Shown: positions 18,760 through 29,318 of the stretch, piece after piece | How positions within the stretch are numbered: the first letter of the stretch is position 1 | Layout of the letters: each line of letters opens with the position of its first letter | Assembly: GCA_005882765.1 (NCBI GenBank) | Contig: VBDV01000035.1 | Coordinates: 1 to 40,200 of the forward strand | From: Chloroflexota bacterium | Lineage (GTDB): Bacteria; Chloroflexota; Limnocylindria; P2-11E | Length of the DNA: 40,200 nucleotides | Reading direction: 5' to 3' | The notes under the pieces: model-generated | The model's input: the letters and a program-made list of their open reading frames with translations, nothing else | The model's database searches: none | What the model was told of the DNA's origin: nothing | Made by a program: the position numbers and the translations under genes

Positions 18760-19224
18760 AGATCTGTGCGCGGCGGCGGTCGTCCTCCGGGGCCGATGGC
18801 GGTGCGGTCGAAGCTTCCGACGCACAGTGACGCAGACATTCGCGAGGTTCTCGCTGGCCTGCCTGCCGCGACCGGCTACCGCGTGACGGTCAAGCCTCTG
18901 CGATACCGGACCGCCCCGCATCTCCAGGCCTTCACCTTTTGGGATGAGCCCGAGATGGTGCTGCAGGTGCCCGAGCCCTTCCGGCCGTTCCGGGAGATGG
19001 TCGACCTCGGCGCCGATGGGACCCCGATCGTCCTCTTCCGCACGCGCCGGGACGTCATCCGGTTCCTGTACCTCCACGAGTTCTGTCACTGGTGGCTCTA
19101 CCTGACTCACGGGTGGGGATCGAGCGCGGAGATCGCATGCGATCGCTACGCGCTGGCGAATTACCGGCGGCGCGGTCCGGTCCGGCCGCCGTCCGTGCGC
19201 GCGCGAGGCGAGCGCGCCGCATAG
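18757..19224 (+). CDS. Small HExxH putative zinc metallopeptidase
   Basis: DVIRFLYLHEFCHWWLYLTHGWGSSAEIACDRYAL: HEFCH = HExxH plus downstream acidic residue. Confidence 0.6.
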   Translation: MRSVRGGGRPPGPMAVRSKLPTHSDADIREVLAGLPAATGYRVTVKPLRYRTAPHLQAFTFWDEPEMVLQVPEPFRPFREMVDLGADGTPIVLFRTRRDVIRFLYLHEFCHWWLYLTHGWGSSAEIACDRYALANYRRRGPVRPPSVRARGERAA

Positions 19225-19728
19225 CTAGCGCCGCGGCGTTCGCGCGATCTCGAGAAGACCTTCGAACGTGGCGATCGGAAGGTGCAGGCTCGTCGCCGTG
19301 ACCACGAGGTTGTGGTGCCGCACCAGAGCGTTCAGCTCCGCGATCGCCTGCGCGATCTCGGCGCGCGCGCGGTCGTCGCCCTGCTTTGTGATCGCGACCT
19401 CGGACACGATGCGCTCGGACGGCATCCGCTCGAGAAGCTCCTGGCGGCGTGCGAGCCAGGTCAGGTGAGCACGCAACCGCGTCACGATCCGCAGTCGACG
19501 TTCGGTGATTTCGCGCCGCAGCTCCGTCCAGAGTGGTCGCGCGCCGGATGTCCGAACGACGTGGCGGGCGGCCCAAGCGTCGCCTGCCGCGTCGTCGGGA
19601 TCCGCAGGCAGCGGCTCCCCTTCGCCCGGTAGACCCGAGAGCCCGCCAGCATCACTGAGCTCACGGATGCGAGCCTCGACTCCCCTCTCGACACGGCGGG
19701 GCCGCGACTCGTGCGTATCGCCGGTCAG
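19225..19728 (-). CDS. DUF1992 (DnaJ-homolog subfamily C member 28-like) protein, probable CTG start
   Basis: In-frame translation upstream of track start 19485: LTGDTHESRPRRVERGVEARIRELSDAGGLSGLPGEGEPLPADPDD...PLWTELRREITERRLRIVTRLRAHLTWLARRQ...IAELNALVRHHNLVV; DUF1992-like GxLxxLPGxGxPL and LNxLIRxYNL signatures. Only CTG (19728, CTGA overlap) precedes them. Confidence 0.75.
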   Translation of the reverse strand: MTGDTHESRPRRVERGVEARIRELSDAGGLSGLPGEGEPLPADPDDAAGDAWAARHVVRTSGARPLWTELRREITERRLRIVTRLRAHLTWLARRQELLERMPSERIVSEVAITKQGDDRARAEIAQAIAELNALVRHHNLVVTATSLHLPIATFEGLLEIARTPRR

Positions 19729-20435
19729 GCGAGGCGCTCCACAACGGCACCTGACGCCGTGACCGCGACCGCGGTCGGCACGAGCACGACGCCGTACTTG
19801 CGGGCGAGCTCAGGACGCCGCGAGACGTCGACCGTTACGACGGTGCGGCCCGATGCGCGCAGCTCTGCTTCGAGCGAGCGGCAGTCGGTGCAGAGGGGGT
19901 GCGTGAACTCGACGACGATCTCGCCAGACCCGGCGGACGCTCCGAGCTCCGCAAGGTCGACCGAATCGATCCGTTTTGCGCGAACACCGCGAACACGCGC
20001 GGCGAAGCGATAGATCTCGCAGCCGACGCAGAGGCCGGTGGTCGCCGCAAGGAGCGCGAGCGCCGCGACAAGGAGGCCGAGGGCTGTACCGACCGTGCTC
20101 AGGTTGACGAGATACGCGACTGTGGCCGCGCTCAGGAAGATCGCACCGACGACATTGGCGAATCGCGGCGGGCGGCTGTCTTCGATGGGACCTTCGCCGA
20201 TGCGCGGCTGTATGACCTCGAAGTAGAGAAGGCACGGTATGCAGTAACGGCGTCCGAAGGCGAGGCCGATGGCGAGCTGGCCCGCGAGCAGGCCGAGGAT
20301 CGGCCACCACCCGGTAACGACGGCGAGAAGCGACAGTGTTCCGACGATCGCCTGATTCGTGCGCGGGGCGCGCGCGTCGATGACGTCCGTGTCGCGGTAT
20401 GGATCGGCTTTTCTGATCATCAGGCGACTCCCCAT
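19725..20435 (-). CDS. DUF4395 membrane protein with C-terminal thioredoxin-like domain
   Basis: CIPCLLYFEVIQPRIGEGPIEDSRPPRFANVVG ... IVVEFTHPLCTDCRSLEAEL...YGVVLVPTAVAV. Confidence 0.82.
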   Translation of the reverse strand: MGSRLMIRKADPYRDTDVIDARAPRTNQAIVGTLSLLAVVTGWWPILGLLAGQLAIGLAFGRRYCIPCLLYFEVIQPRIGEGPIEDSRPPRFANVVGAIFLSAATVAYLVNLSTVGTALGLLVAALALLAATTGLCVGCEIYRFAARVRGVRAKRIDSVDLAELGASAGSGEIVVEFTHPLCTDCRSLEAELRASGRTVVTVDVSRRPELARKYGVVLVPTAVAVTASGAVVERLA

Positions 20436-20472
20436 CGAATTCCGAGTGTAGCCATCGGAATTGGACGAGGCG

Positions 20473-21033
20473 CTAGCGGTGTGCGAGTGGCACTGTCGCC
20501 AGGGCGGTGTAGCGGGGACCCTTCGGCGAGAGAACACTCTGAACGACCGCGATCTCGTCGGCCCGGAAGTGGAGGCGTGGGGCCGCGAGGCTCTGGACCG
20601 CCGCGGCGATCGTTTTGGCCTCGGCGCTGCTCGCATCGTCGGGAACGCGCGCGAGCGTGAGGTGCGGCGACAGCGGGCGGTCGTCGAATCGCAGTCCCCG
20701 AGTTCGGAGCCCGGCGGACACGCCGGCGCCCAACTGAAGCACGCTCGGCCCGCCCTCGCTGATGCCCAGCCAAACGACGCGGGGCCGTCCGCGTTCCGGG
20801 AATCGGCCCGCGCCCTCGAAGGTCAGGTCGAACCGCGATACGTCGGCCGCGGCCTCGCGCGTGGCGCTCGTGACCTCCTCGAGTCGCTCGTCAGGAGTCC
20901 AGCCGAGGAAGGCGAGGGTCAGATGCAGATTTTCGGCTTTGACTCGGCGCAGGGCCGGAAGAGTTGTGGGCAGTATCCCGGCCGCACGAGCCGCGAGGTC
21001 AGGCGGCAGCGGTATCGCAATGAAAAGGCGCAC
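20473..21033 (-). CDS. thpR: RNA 2',3'-cyclic phosphodiesterase (2'-5' RNA ligase family)
   Basis: MRLFIAIPLPPDLAARA...AENLHLTLAFLGW...RPLSPHLTLARVP: two HxT motifs. Confidence 0.94.
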   Translation of the reverse strand: MRLFIAIPLPPDLAARAAGILPTTLPALRRVKAENLHLTLAFLGWTPDERLEEVTSATREAAADVSRFDLTFEGAGRFPERGRPRVVWLGISEGGPSVLQLGAGVSAGLRTRGLRFDDRPLSPHLTLARVPDDASSAEAKTIAAAVQSLAAPRLHFRADEIAVVQSVLSPKGPRYTALATVPLAHR

Positions 21034-21057
21034 GCGCCGGAGGGTACTGGGCGGTAG

Positions 21058-21204
21058 TTAGAGGGACGCTGCGCGGACCTGGTCGCCGACGAGCAGCGCC
21101 AGGAAGGCGAGGGCCAGAAGGACCGTGAACGCCCAGAGCGCGGCCACACGCGCAGGCTCACTGCGTTCCACACGGGCAAGTGTTGTGACGATCAGGTCTG
21201 CCAT
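21058..21204 (-). CDS. 48-aa single-pass membrane miniprotein
   Basis: ATG 21204: MADLIVTTLARVERSEPARVAALWAFTVLLALAFLALLVGDQVRAASL*; below ORF-track size cut-off. Confidence 0.45.
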   Translation of the reverse strand: MADLIVTTLARVERSEPARVAALWAFTVLLALAFLALLVGDQVRAASL

Positions 21205-21255
21205 CGCCACGTGTTACAAGCAATCGCCGTGCCGGATGTTGCGGGTGAGTGCTTG

Positions 21256-23210
<1,955 letters not shown>

Positions 23211-23214
<4 letters not shown>

Positions 23215-24593
23215 TTCGAGGACCCTTTCCGCGGTCGCGCTACGACCGTGTCCGCTTTCGATGCTACCTGCCTAACACGTGTAGTCCAAAGCTCGTTCCC
23301 AAAGTGCGCCGGAGCCGCTACCGCAAGGCGTGTTCCGCCTGTCCCTTTCGGCGCTTCGGTGAGCCCGGGGACCCACCAAACCGCGTCTTCGCTCGCAATA
23401 ACGGGCCAGCGGCCCCGCTGCGACGCGGGAATCTTCGCGTCGGTGAAGATGTCCTGGAGCTTCCTGCGCGGAGGATCGGCCGTCCGATCTCCCGCGACCC
23501 GCGCCCGAATCATCAGCTTTCTTAGAAGGTTCTTCGGAACGTTCGCCTCATGGGCTCCGTTCGTTGGCGCGGTGGCCCCCAGACTCAGGCGCCAGCCGTT
23601 CCAAATTATCTCCCGCCCGAGGTCGATGTGGGTCGGCGGATCGCTGGTCGCGCCGGGTTTGTCGCCAACGATACGGACGAAACCGTACTCGCGGATCGCA
23701 CGACCTCCCGGAAGATCGAGCGATCGCGAGCCCTCTTCGGTCGCGGTCAGGTCCTCAAGCGCGCGGCGGTGGCGCGCACCGAGCACGCGACCGGTGGCGT
23801 CCTGCCAGGCGAGCGTGAGCGCGCGGGCGCGCATGCCCGGTTCTAACGTGCCGATCCGGATGGCGTCCGCCTCGCGCGCCCGGGCGAGCGCGTCGCTGAC
23901 GGTGAGGTCGTCTTCCGTCTGAATCTCGGCCGCGGCGTCGGCGAGGCGCGCGATCGCGTCGCTCGCCCGCGGGTTGATCTTCTCGAGCTCGGGGACGACC
24001 TTGAGGCGGACCCGATTGCGCGCGAACTTGAGCGACCGGTTCGTTGCGTCGGTGCGCGGCCGGATCCGCGCGTCGCGACAGATGGCGAGCGTCTCCGCGC
24101 GACCGATGCCGAGGAGCGGCCGCGCGATCCCCTCGCGCAGCGGCCGCATGCCGGCCAGTCCCGCGAGTCCGGAGCCCCGGGTGAGATGGAGGAGGACGGT
24201 CTCCGCCTGATCGTCGCGGGTGTGGCCGGTCGCGATCGCGGTCGCGCCGATCTCGCTCGCTGCTCGGCGCAGGAACGCGTAGCGGGCGGTCCGAGCGGCG
24301 TCCTCGGTCTTCGTCGGTCTGTCGGCGCGGCCTACCCGGATCGGCGCGCCCACCCGGTTCGCGAGCTTCGCCACGAAGTCCGCGTCCTCGGCGCTCTCTT
24401 TGGGGCGGGTGCGGTGGTCGAAGTGCGCGACGTGGATGACGAGGCCGAGCTCCGCAGCGAGGTCGGCGAGGATGAGCAGGAGGGCCGTCGAGTCGGCGCC
24501 CCCGGAGACGGCGACGATCACCGGGCCTGGCGTAAAGACCTGATGCGCGCGGATGTAGTCGCGGACGGTCGCGCGGATCGCGGAAGGGGTCAC
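23211..24593 (-). CDS. tilS: tRNA(Ile)-lysidine synthase
   Basis: VIVAVSGGADSTALLLILADLAAELGLVIHVAHFDHRTR...GHTRDDQAETVLLHLTRGSGLAGLAGM. Confidence 0.94.
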
Positions 24594-24597
24594 TGGT

Positions 24598-24669
24598 GGC
24601 TGGGGTGGGGATCGGACCCACGAACCTGCCGGTTATGAGTCGGCTGCTCTACCACTGAGCTACCCAGCC
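24598..24669 (-). tRNA. tRNA with CAT anticodon (elongator Met or Ile2)
   Basis: GGCTGGGTAGCTCAGTGGTAGAGCAGCCGACTCATAACCGGCAGGTTCGTGGGTCCGATCCCCACCCCAGCC; 7-bp acceptor GGCTGGG/CCCAGCC, anticodon loop CTCATAA. Confidence 0.93.
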
Positions 24670-24682
24670 GGGCGGGTCAATT

Positions 24683-25204
24683 CTAGGGTGATTGTGGCGG
24701 CAAACTGTCGCCGGCTGATGGCGGCAGACTCTTTCTTGAGGCCAGCCGAGATCGGTATTCGGTCTCGGTCATTGTGTGCTTGCGTCGATTGCATGGCCCA
24801 CAGGCGGGCAAAATGTTTTCTATCAGATTCGTCCCGCCATGAGCGAGGGGAATTCGGTGATCTGACTGGAGGATTCCGACCTCGTCGCAGTAGGTGCACC
24901 TGCCGCCGGATCTTTCGACGAGATCTTTCCACTCCTGGGCCGTGTATTTCCCCGGCGAGCCAGCGAGACGCGCGCGCCGGAGCTGCCAGATAACTCGTCG
25001 GACCTCTGGGTGGTTCTGGCGATACCTGTTCCGCCGCGCGCTCGCTGACTCGGGATGGGTTGCATCCCATTCGTCTGCTGCCGTCCTGTGCTCAAGACGA
25101 TGAGTCGCTCGCCAGCGACGCATCGCCTCGCGCGCTCTTTCCGGATTTCGCCTCATCCAAGCGCGCCCATACGCGCGACGCTGCTCAGGATCTTTGTGAG
25201 GCAT
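24683..25204 (-). CDS. HNH endonuclease
   Basis: GGRCTYCDEVGILQSDHRIPLAHGGTNLIENILPACGPCNRRKHTM; start MPHKDPEQRRAYGRAW at 25204. Confidence 0.92.
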   Translation of the reverse strand: MPHKDPEQRRAYGRAWMRRNPERAREAMRRWRATHRLEHRTAADEWDATHPESASARRNRYRQNHPEVRRVIWQLRRARLAGSPGKYTAQEWKDLVERSGGRCTYCDEVGILQSDHRIPLAHGGTNLIENILPACGPCNRRKHTMTETEYRSRLASRKSLPPSAGDSLPPQSP

Positions 25205-25289
25205 GAAGCGACACGTACCAAACTCGCGAGGCCGTGGCAAGAGAACTGGCTATGAAATGAAAACACGGCCCGACCGGCCGCGTCACTGT

Positions 25290-25360
<71 letters not shown>

Positions 25361-25407
25361 CCTTGATTCTACTCCTCGCGGACGATCTCGACGAGCCGCT
25401 AACGAGG

Positions 25408-25797
25408 TCATCGCGCGCCGAAGAAGAACGCGAACCACCGCGCGATCCGCGACGGAGCCTCATTCGCGGTGCGAGCCAACGCATCGCTCGCCTGCCCGTC
25501 ACGCTGCACCGAGATGAGCGCCTCATTCGGCGCGATGTACCCGTAATCGCGCGCCTTGTCCCGCACGTAGTCCGCGGTCTTCTGGTTCGCGATCTGCACC
25601 GTCAGTGCGTCGTGCTGCGCCTGGTCCGTGACGAGGTCGCTGCGGTATCCCGCGATCTCGCGTGCGATCGCGTTGCCCTGGACAGTGAGACCGACGAACG
25701 CCGCGGCGAGCACGAGCCCGGCCAGGGCGAGCGACACCGCGACGAGGCTCCGACCAAACCGAACACGCCGAGACCGGCGACGATGTCGCGAGCTCAC
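25408..25797 (-). CDS. Septum formation initiator (FtsB/DivIC-like) family protein
   Basis: Single TM plus coiled coil IAGYRSDLVTDQAQHDALTVQIANQKTADYVRDKARDYGYIAPNE; track start upstream overlaps the next gene, GTG 25797 preferred. Confidence 0.75.
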   Translation of the reverse strand: MSSRHRRRSRRVRFGRSLVAVSLALAGLVLAAAFVGLTVQGNAIAREIAGYRSDLVTDQAQHDALTVQIANQKTADYVRDKARDYGYIAPNEALISVQRDGQASDALARTANEAPSRIARWFAFFFGAR

Positions 25798-25804
25798 CCG
25801 CGCA

Positions 25805-26611
25805 TCATGCAGTACGAGTGAGCTCAGGGGGAAGAGCATCGCCCGGATTCCCCGCGGCGCGGTAGGCGCACCACCCGACGACCCCGAGCCACGAGACGGC
25901 CGCCCCGGTGTCGCGCAGCTTGCGCGTGAAGCCCGCGACGATCACCGGCCGCTCGCCCGGAACGATGGCCGCGTCGTTCCGCGATTCGTCGAGCGTCCCG
26001 GTCTTGTGCGGCACCTTCGCGCCGTAGGGCAGATACCGGAGCAGCATCGTGCGGTCCTGGCACTGCTCGAGGACCGCGAGGACCGCGTCGCTCGTCGCGC
26101 GATCTTCGCACTCACCGCGCTGGAGGCGCACCAGAAGTGAGACCGTCTCGCGCGCCGTCATGACGTTCTCGTGCCCACGCTTCGCGGCCTCGAAGTCGTA
26201 CATCTTGCGCGAGAGCCGCGTCTTCGGGCAGCCCCACTCGCGCAACCGCTCCCCCACGCGGTCGACGCCGATCCGTTCGATGAGCCGGTTCGTCGCGGTG
26301 TTGTCCGACACGATGATCGCGAGCATCGCCAGATCCCGGAGCGAAAGACGCTCGACATCGCGCATGTGTCGCAGCACCCCGCTCCCGTCGACCCGGTCCC
26401 CGACCGCGACCCGCTCGTCGAGATCGATAAGGCCACGTGTGGCGTCGGCGTACAGGGTCATGACGAGCGGCAGCTTGATGACCGAGGCCGAGGGAAATAG
26501 CTCGTCCTCGCGCTCGCAGAAGAGCGCGTGCCCATCCGCGTCGGACGCGAACGCGGCCGCCTCGCCGGGCAGGGTCGCGAGCGCGGCGCGCGCTGGTGCG
26601 AAGACATCCAC
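25805..26611 (-). CDS. Serine hydrolase, class A beta-lactamase fold
   Basis: SASVIK (SxxK), SDN in IIVSDNTATNRLI, HKTGTLDESRNDAAIV (KTG). Confidence 0.92.
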   Translation of the reverse strand: MDVFAPARAALATLPGEAAAFASDADGHALFCEREDELFPSASVIKLPLVMTLYADATRGLIDLDERVAVGDRVDGSGVLRHMRDVERLSLRDLAMLAIIVSDNTATNRLIERIGVDRVGERLREWGCPKTRLSRKMYDFEAAKRGHENVMTARETVSLLVRLQRGECEDRATSDAVLAVLEQCQDRTMLLRYLPYGAKVPHKTGTLDESRNDAAIVPGERPVIVAGFTRKLRDTGAAVSWLGVVGWCAYRAAGNPGDALPPELTRTA

Positions 26612-26662
26612 GCGGCGAGCCTACGCGACGACGCCGAAACCGACGACCGGTACGCTCCGCTC
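26612..26662. promoter_or_regulatory. 51-bp divergent intergenic with two leaderless-type -10 elements
   Basis: Minus TAGGCT-N6-GTG (26623-26618, start 26611); plus TACGCT-N6-ATG (26651-26656, start 26663). Confidence 0.55.
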
Positions 26663-27544
26663 ATGAGCGCTCCGCGAATCTTCGCTCTGGCCGCGATCGT
26701 CGTCGCTCTCGTCGCCTGCCTGCCTCAAGCGTCACCCGAGCCGAGCCCGACCCCAGCGTCCTCGCCAACTCCAGCGCGGCCACGCTTCGAGCTCGCCACG
26801 TACATGTACGCGCTCCAGACGAAGGGCAAGATCCGGATCGGGGCGCTCGACAAAGCGGCTCCGTTCTCGAGTCGCGATGCGAGCGGCCGGTACGCCGGCT
26901 TCGAGCCGGACCTCGGGCGCGAGCTCGCTAAGGCGATCTTCGGACCCCGGCAAGACATCGACACCGTCATCGAGTGGGTCTCGGTCGATCGCAGCACGGC
27001 GGTCGCTGCCCTCACAAGCTCGCAGGCCGACGTCGTCATCGCTCGGCTCCCCATGACCACGGAGAGCGCCGCGACGGTCGACCTGAGCGACACCTACTTC
27101 ATCACGGGTGAACGCATCCTCGTCCGATCGACCGACGACCAGATCAAGGACCTCGCGGATCTCGATACCAAGACCGTCTGCGTCCAGAACGGCTCCGGCG
27201 TGGACGCGCACGTCGAGGCCGCGAACGATTCCGCGAGGACCCTCGCACTCGACACGTACGCCTCGTGCATCGGCGCGCTTCAGCAAGGCCAGGCTGACGC
27301 GATCGGCGCTGACGAGCTCACCCTCTGGGGACTCCTCGCTCAGGACCCGAACACCAAGATCGTCGGGCACCCTCTCGTTGAAGAGCGTTACGCGATCGGC
27401 GCGAAGAAGAACACCTCCGATCGCCAGGGGTTCCTCCCTTTCCTGAACACCTGGCTCGCCGGGCTCATCCGCGACGGCACCTGGAGTCGGCTCTACGCGC
27501 AGCACATCGCCCCTCTCTCGAAGGAGACGAAGACCGCCCCGTAG
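26663..27544 (+). CDS. Amino-acid (glutamate-type) ABC transporter substrate-binding lipoprotein
   Basis: MSAPRIFALAAIVVALVACLPQ lipobox; KIRIGALDKAAPFSSRDASGRYAGFEPDLGRELAKAIFG (SBP_bac_3). Confidence 0.9.
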   Translation: MSAPRIFALAAIVVALVACLPQASPEPSPTPASSPTPARPRFELATYMYALQTKGKIRIGALDKAAPFSSRDASGRYAGFEPDLGRELAKAIFGPRQDIDTVIEWVSVDRSTAVAALTSSQADVVIARLPMTTESAATVDLSDTYFITGERILVRSTDDQIKDLADLDTKTVCVQNGSGVDAHVEAANDSARTLALDTYASCIGALQQGQADAIGADELTLWGLLAQDPNTKIVGHPLVEERYAIGAKKNTSDRQGFLPFLNTWLAGLIRDGTWSRLYAQHIAPLSKETKTAP

Positions 27545-27570
27545 GGCAAGTCCGTTCCGATGTAGGGGGC

Positions 27571-27825
27571 GTGACCGAGGACGAGCTCCGTGAGTACATG
27601 GAGGAGTGGCGGGACTTCGGCTACCTCTTCATCCGTGCGCGCTGGACGATGGATGGCGCGAGGACCCTAAGCGAGGCGGCGCGATGTTTTCGCGATCGCG
27701 CCGAGGCTCTCGAGCAGCTGGCGCGTGCTGGCTTCGAGCTGGATCAGCCAGCCGGCAACGGCTTCGCCATCGCCGTCCGGCCCGGTGAGGAGTCGCCGAT
27801 GCGCCTGGTGGAGGAGGACGAGTGA
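27571..27825 (+). CDS. Small conserved hypothetical protein, paralog of the next gene
   Basis: IRARWTMDGARTLSEAARCFRDRAEALEQLARAGFELDQP...VRPGEES; aligns with 27822-28094 product. Confidence 0.72.
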   Translation: MTEDELREYMEEWRDFGYLFIRARWTMDGARTLSEAARCFRDRAEALEQLARAGFELDQPAGNGFAIAVRPGEESPMRLVEEDE

Positions 27826-28094
27826 GTGGGGATGACGTTGAAGACATCGAGGTCTGTGAGCCCATCCATGAGTGCCCCGACTGCGGAAGTGTGACGATCC
27901 GGGGGAAGTGGTCTATCGAGGGCGCGCGCACGCTTACCCATGCCGCCCGCATGCTCCGCGACTACGCGCACGAGCTCGAGCACATGCGAGCCTCCGGCCT
28001 CGAGCTGGCGAGCCCGGTCGAGGCCGACTACGGCGTCGTGCGACCCGGCGGTGCGCCACCGGACGATGCGCTCGACGTCTTAGACGACGAGTGA
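27822..28094 (+). CDS. Small CPxCG zinc-ribbon-like hypothetical protein, paralog of the previous gene
   Basis: CEPIHECPDCGSVTIRGKWSIEGARTLTHAARMLRDYAHELEHMRASGLELASPVEADYGVVRPGG; GTGA overlap. Confidence 0.75.
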   Translation: MSGDDVEDIEVCEPIHECPDCGSVTIRGKWSIEGARTLTHAARMLRDYAHELEHMRASGLELASPVEADYGVVRPGGAPPDDALDVLDDE

Positions 28095-28930
28095 CCGCTC
28101 ATCCGCGCCTGCACCTGCTCCCGCGACGCGAGGGCGGCCGTGCCGACACCCTCGACGGCGAACGAGGCGACGGCGTTCGCGAAACGGGTGGCCGCTTCGA
28201 GATCGTCCCCGTCCGCGAGGCCGAGCGCGAGGCCGGCGCAGAAGGCGTCGCCCGCGCCGGTCTGATCTATCACTTCGTTCGCCGGGAAGCCCCCGACCTC
28301 GACCTCCCGCCCGCCGCGTAGCACGATCGCGCCGCGCTCCGCGATGGTCACGATGACCGGCGCCGTCCGTGCCCAGCCGCGCGCGAGATCGAGGTCGCCT
28401 TCGATGTCCTCTTCGCTCACCACCGTAACGCTCACGCGCCCGAGCACGCGCTGCGCGTCGTCCCACTCGCGCCGTCTGATCGTCCCGTCCGCGTCCCACG
28501 AGCGCAGATATCCCTGAGCCGCGAGGACTCGAGGGACACCCGAGTAGACGGGGAACACAGACGGCTCGATTTCGTGTGCGATCGAGGCGAGGACCACCGC
28601 GCGCGTCTCGCGGAGCGGCGGCGGGATCGCCTCCGCGCCGATTCCTTTCGCACGCGCCTTGAGGCGCAGGTGGCGACGACCGTCGACATACCGGAAGGAG
28701 AAGGTCGTGGTGACCGCGCTCTCGAGGGCGTGCAGCTCGATGCCGAGCTCACGGCAGCGCGCCGCGAGGCGCTCGCGCTCGTTCGGCCCGACGCGCGTGA
28801 GCAGAGCAACGCGGTCACCGAGACACGCCGCGGCGGCGGCGGCATACGTCGCGGTGCCGCCGATGCGCCACTCGGGCTCGCCCTCGAACTCGTCGCGCGC
28901 GGTGTGCCCGATCGTGACCAGGTCGAACAT
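28028..28930 (-). CDS. PfkB family carbohydrate kinase
   Basis: WRIGGTATYAAAAAACLGDRVALLTRVGPNERER ... NEVIDQTGAGDAFCAGLALGLADG; ATG 28930 in TGATG; 3' end overlaps convergent gene by 67 bp. Confidence 0.92.
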   Translation of the reverse strand: MFDLVTIGHTARDEFEGEPEWRIGGTATYAAAAAACLGDRVALLTRVGPNERERLAARCRELGIELHALESAVTTTFSFRYVDGRRHLRLKARAKGIGAEAIPPPLRETRAVVLASIAHEIEPSVFPVYSGVPRVLAAQGYLRSWDADGTIRRREWDDAQRVLGRVSVTVVSEEDIEGDLDLARGWARTAPVIVTIAERGAIVLRGGREVEVGGFPANEVIDQTGAGDAFCAGLALGLADGDDLEAATRFANAVASFAVEGVGTAALASREQVQARMSGHSSSKTSSASSGGAPPGRTTP

Positions 28931-29318
28931 CACACGTTGAACAGGACGTGCAAGATCTCGCCGTCCTTCACGGGATAGGTTTTCCCTTCCGTCCGCATCA
29001 CGCCGAGCTTCTTCGCGTTCGCCTCGCTTCCCGCTTTGAGAAGCTCCTGCCATCCGATGACCTCGGCACGGATGAAGCCGCGCTCGAGATCGGTGTGGAT
29101 CGCGCCGGCCGCCTGCTGAGCCGGCGCGCCGCGCGGGACCGTCCACGCGCGGACCTCGTCCTCGCCGACCGTGAAGAACGAGCACAGCCCGAGCAGCTCG
29201 TACGTCGCGCGGATGAGGCGGTCGAGGGCCGGCTCGGCGAGACCGAGCTCCTTGCGGAATGACGCCGCCTCCTCGGGCGGCAGCTCGGCGATCTCCGCTT
29301 CGAGCTTCGCCGACACCG
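28591..29318. repeat. 728-bp tandem direct duplication, copy 1
   Basis: Compared base by base with 29319-30046: two internal substitutions (28859 G/29587 C; 28904 G/29632 A) plus one at the junction (28603 G/29331 T). Confidence 0.97.

Noticed and set aside
24598-24669. Definite call as tRNA-Ile2
   Set aside because: Anticodon CAT cannot discriminate Met from Ile2 and the acceptor pairs do not match the E. coli Ile2 determinants; left unresolved.
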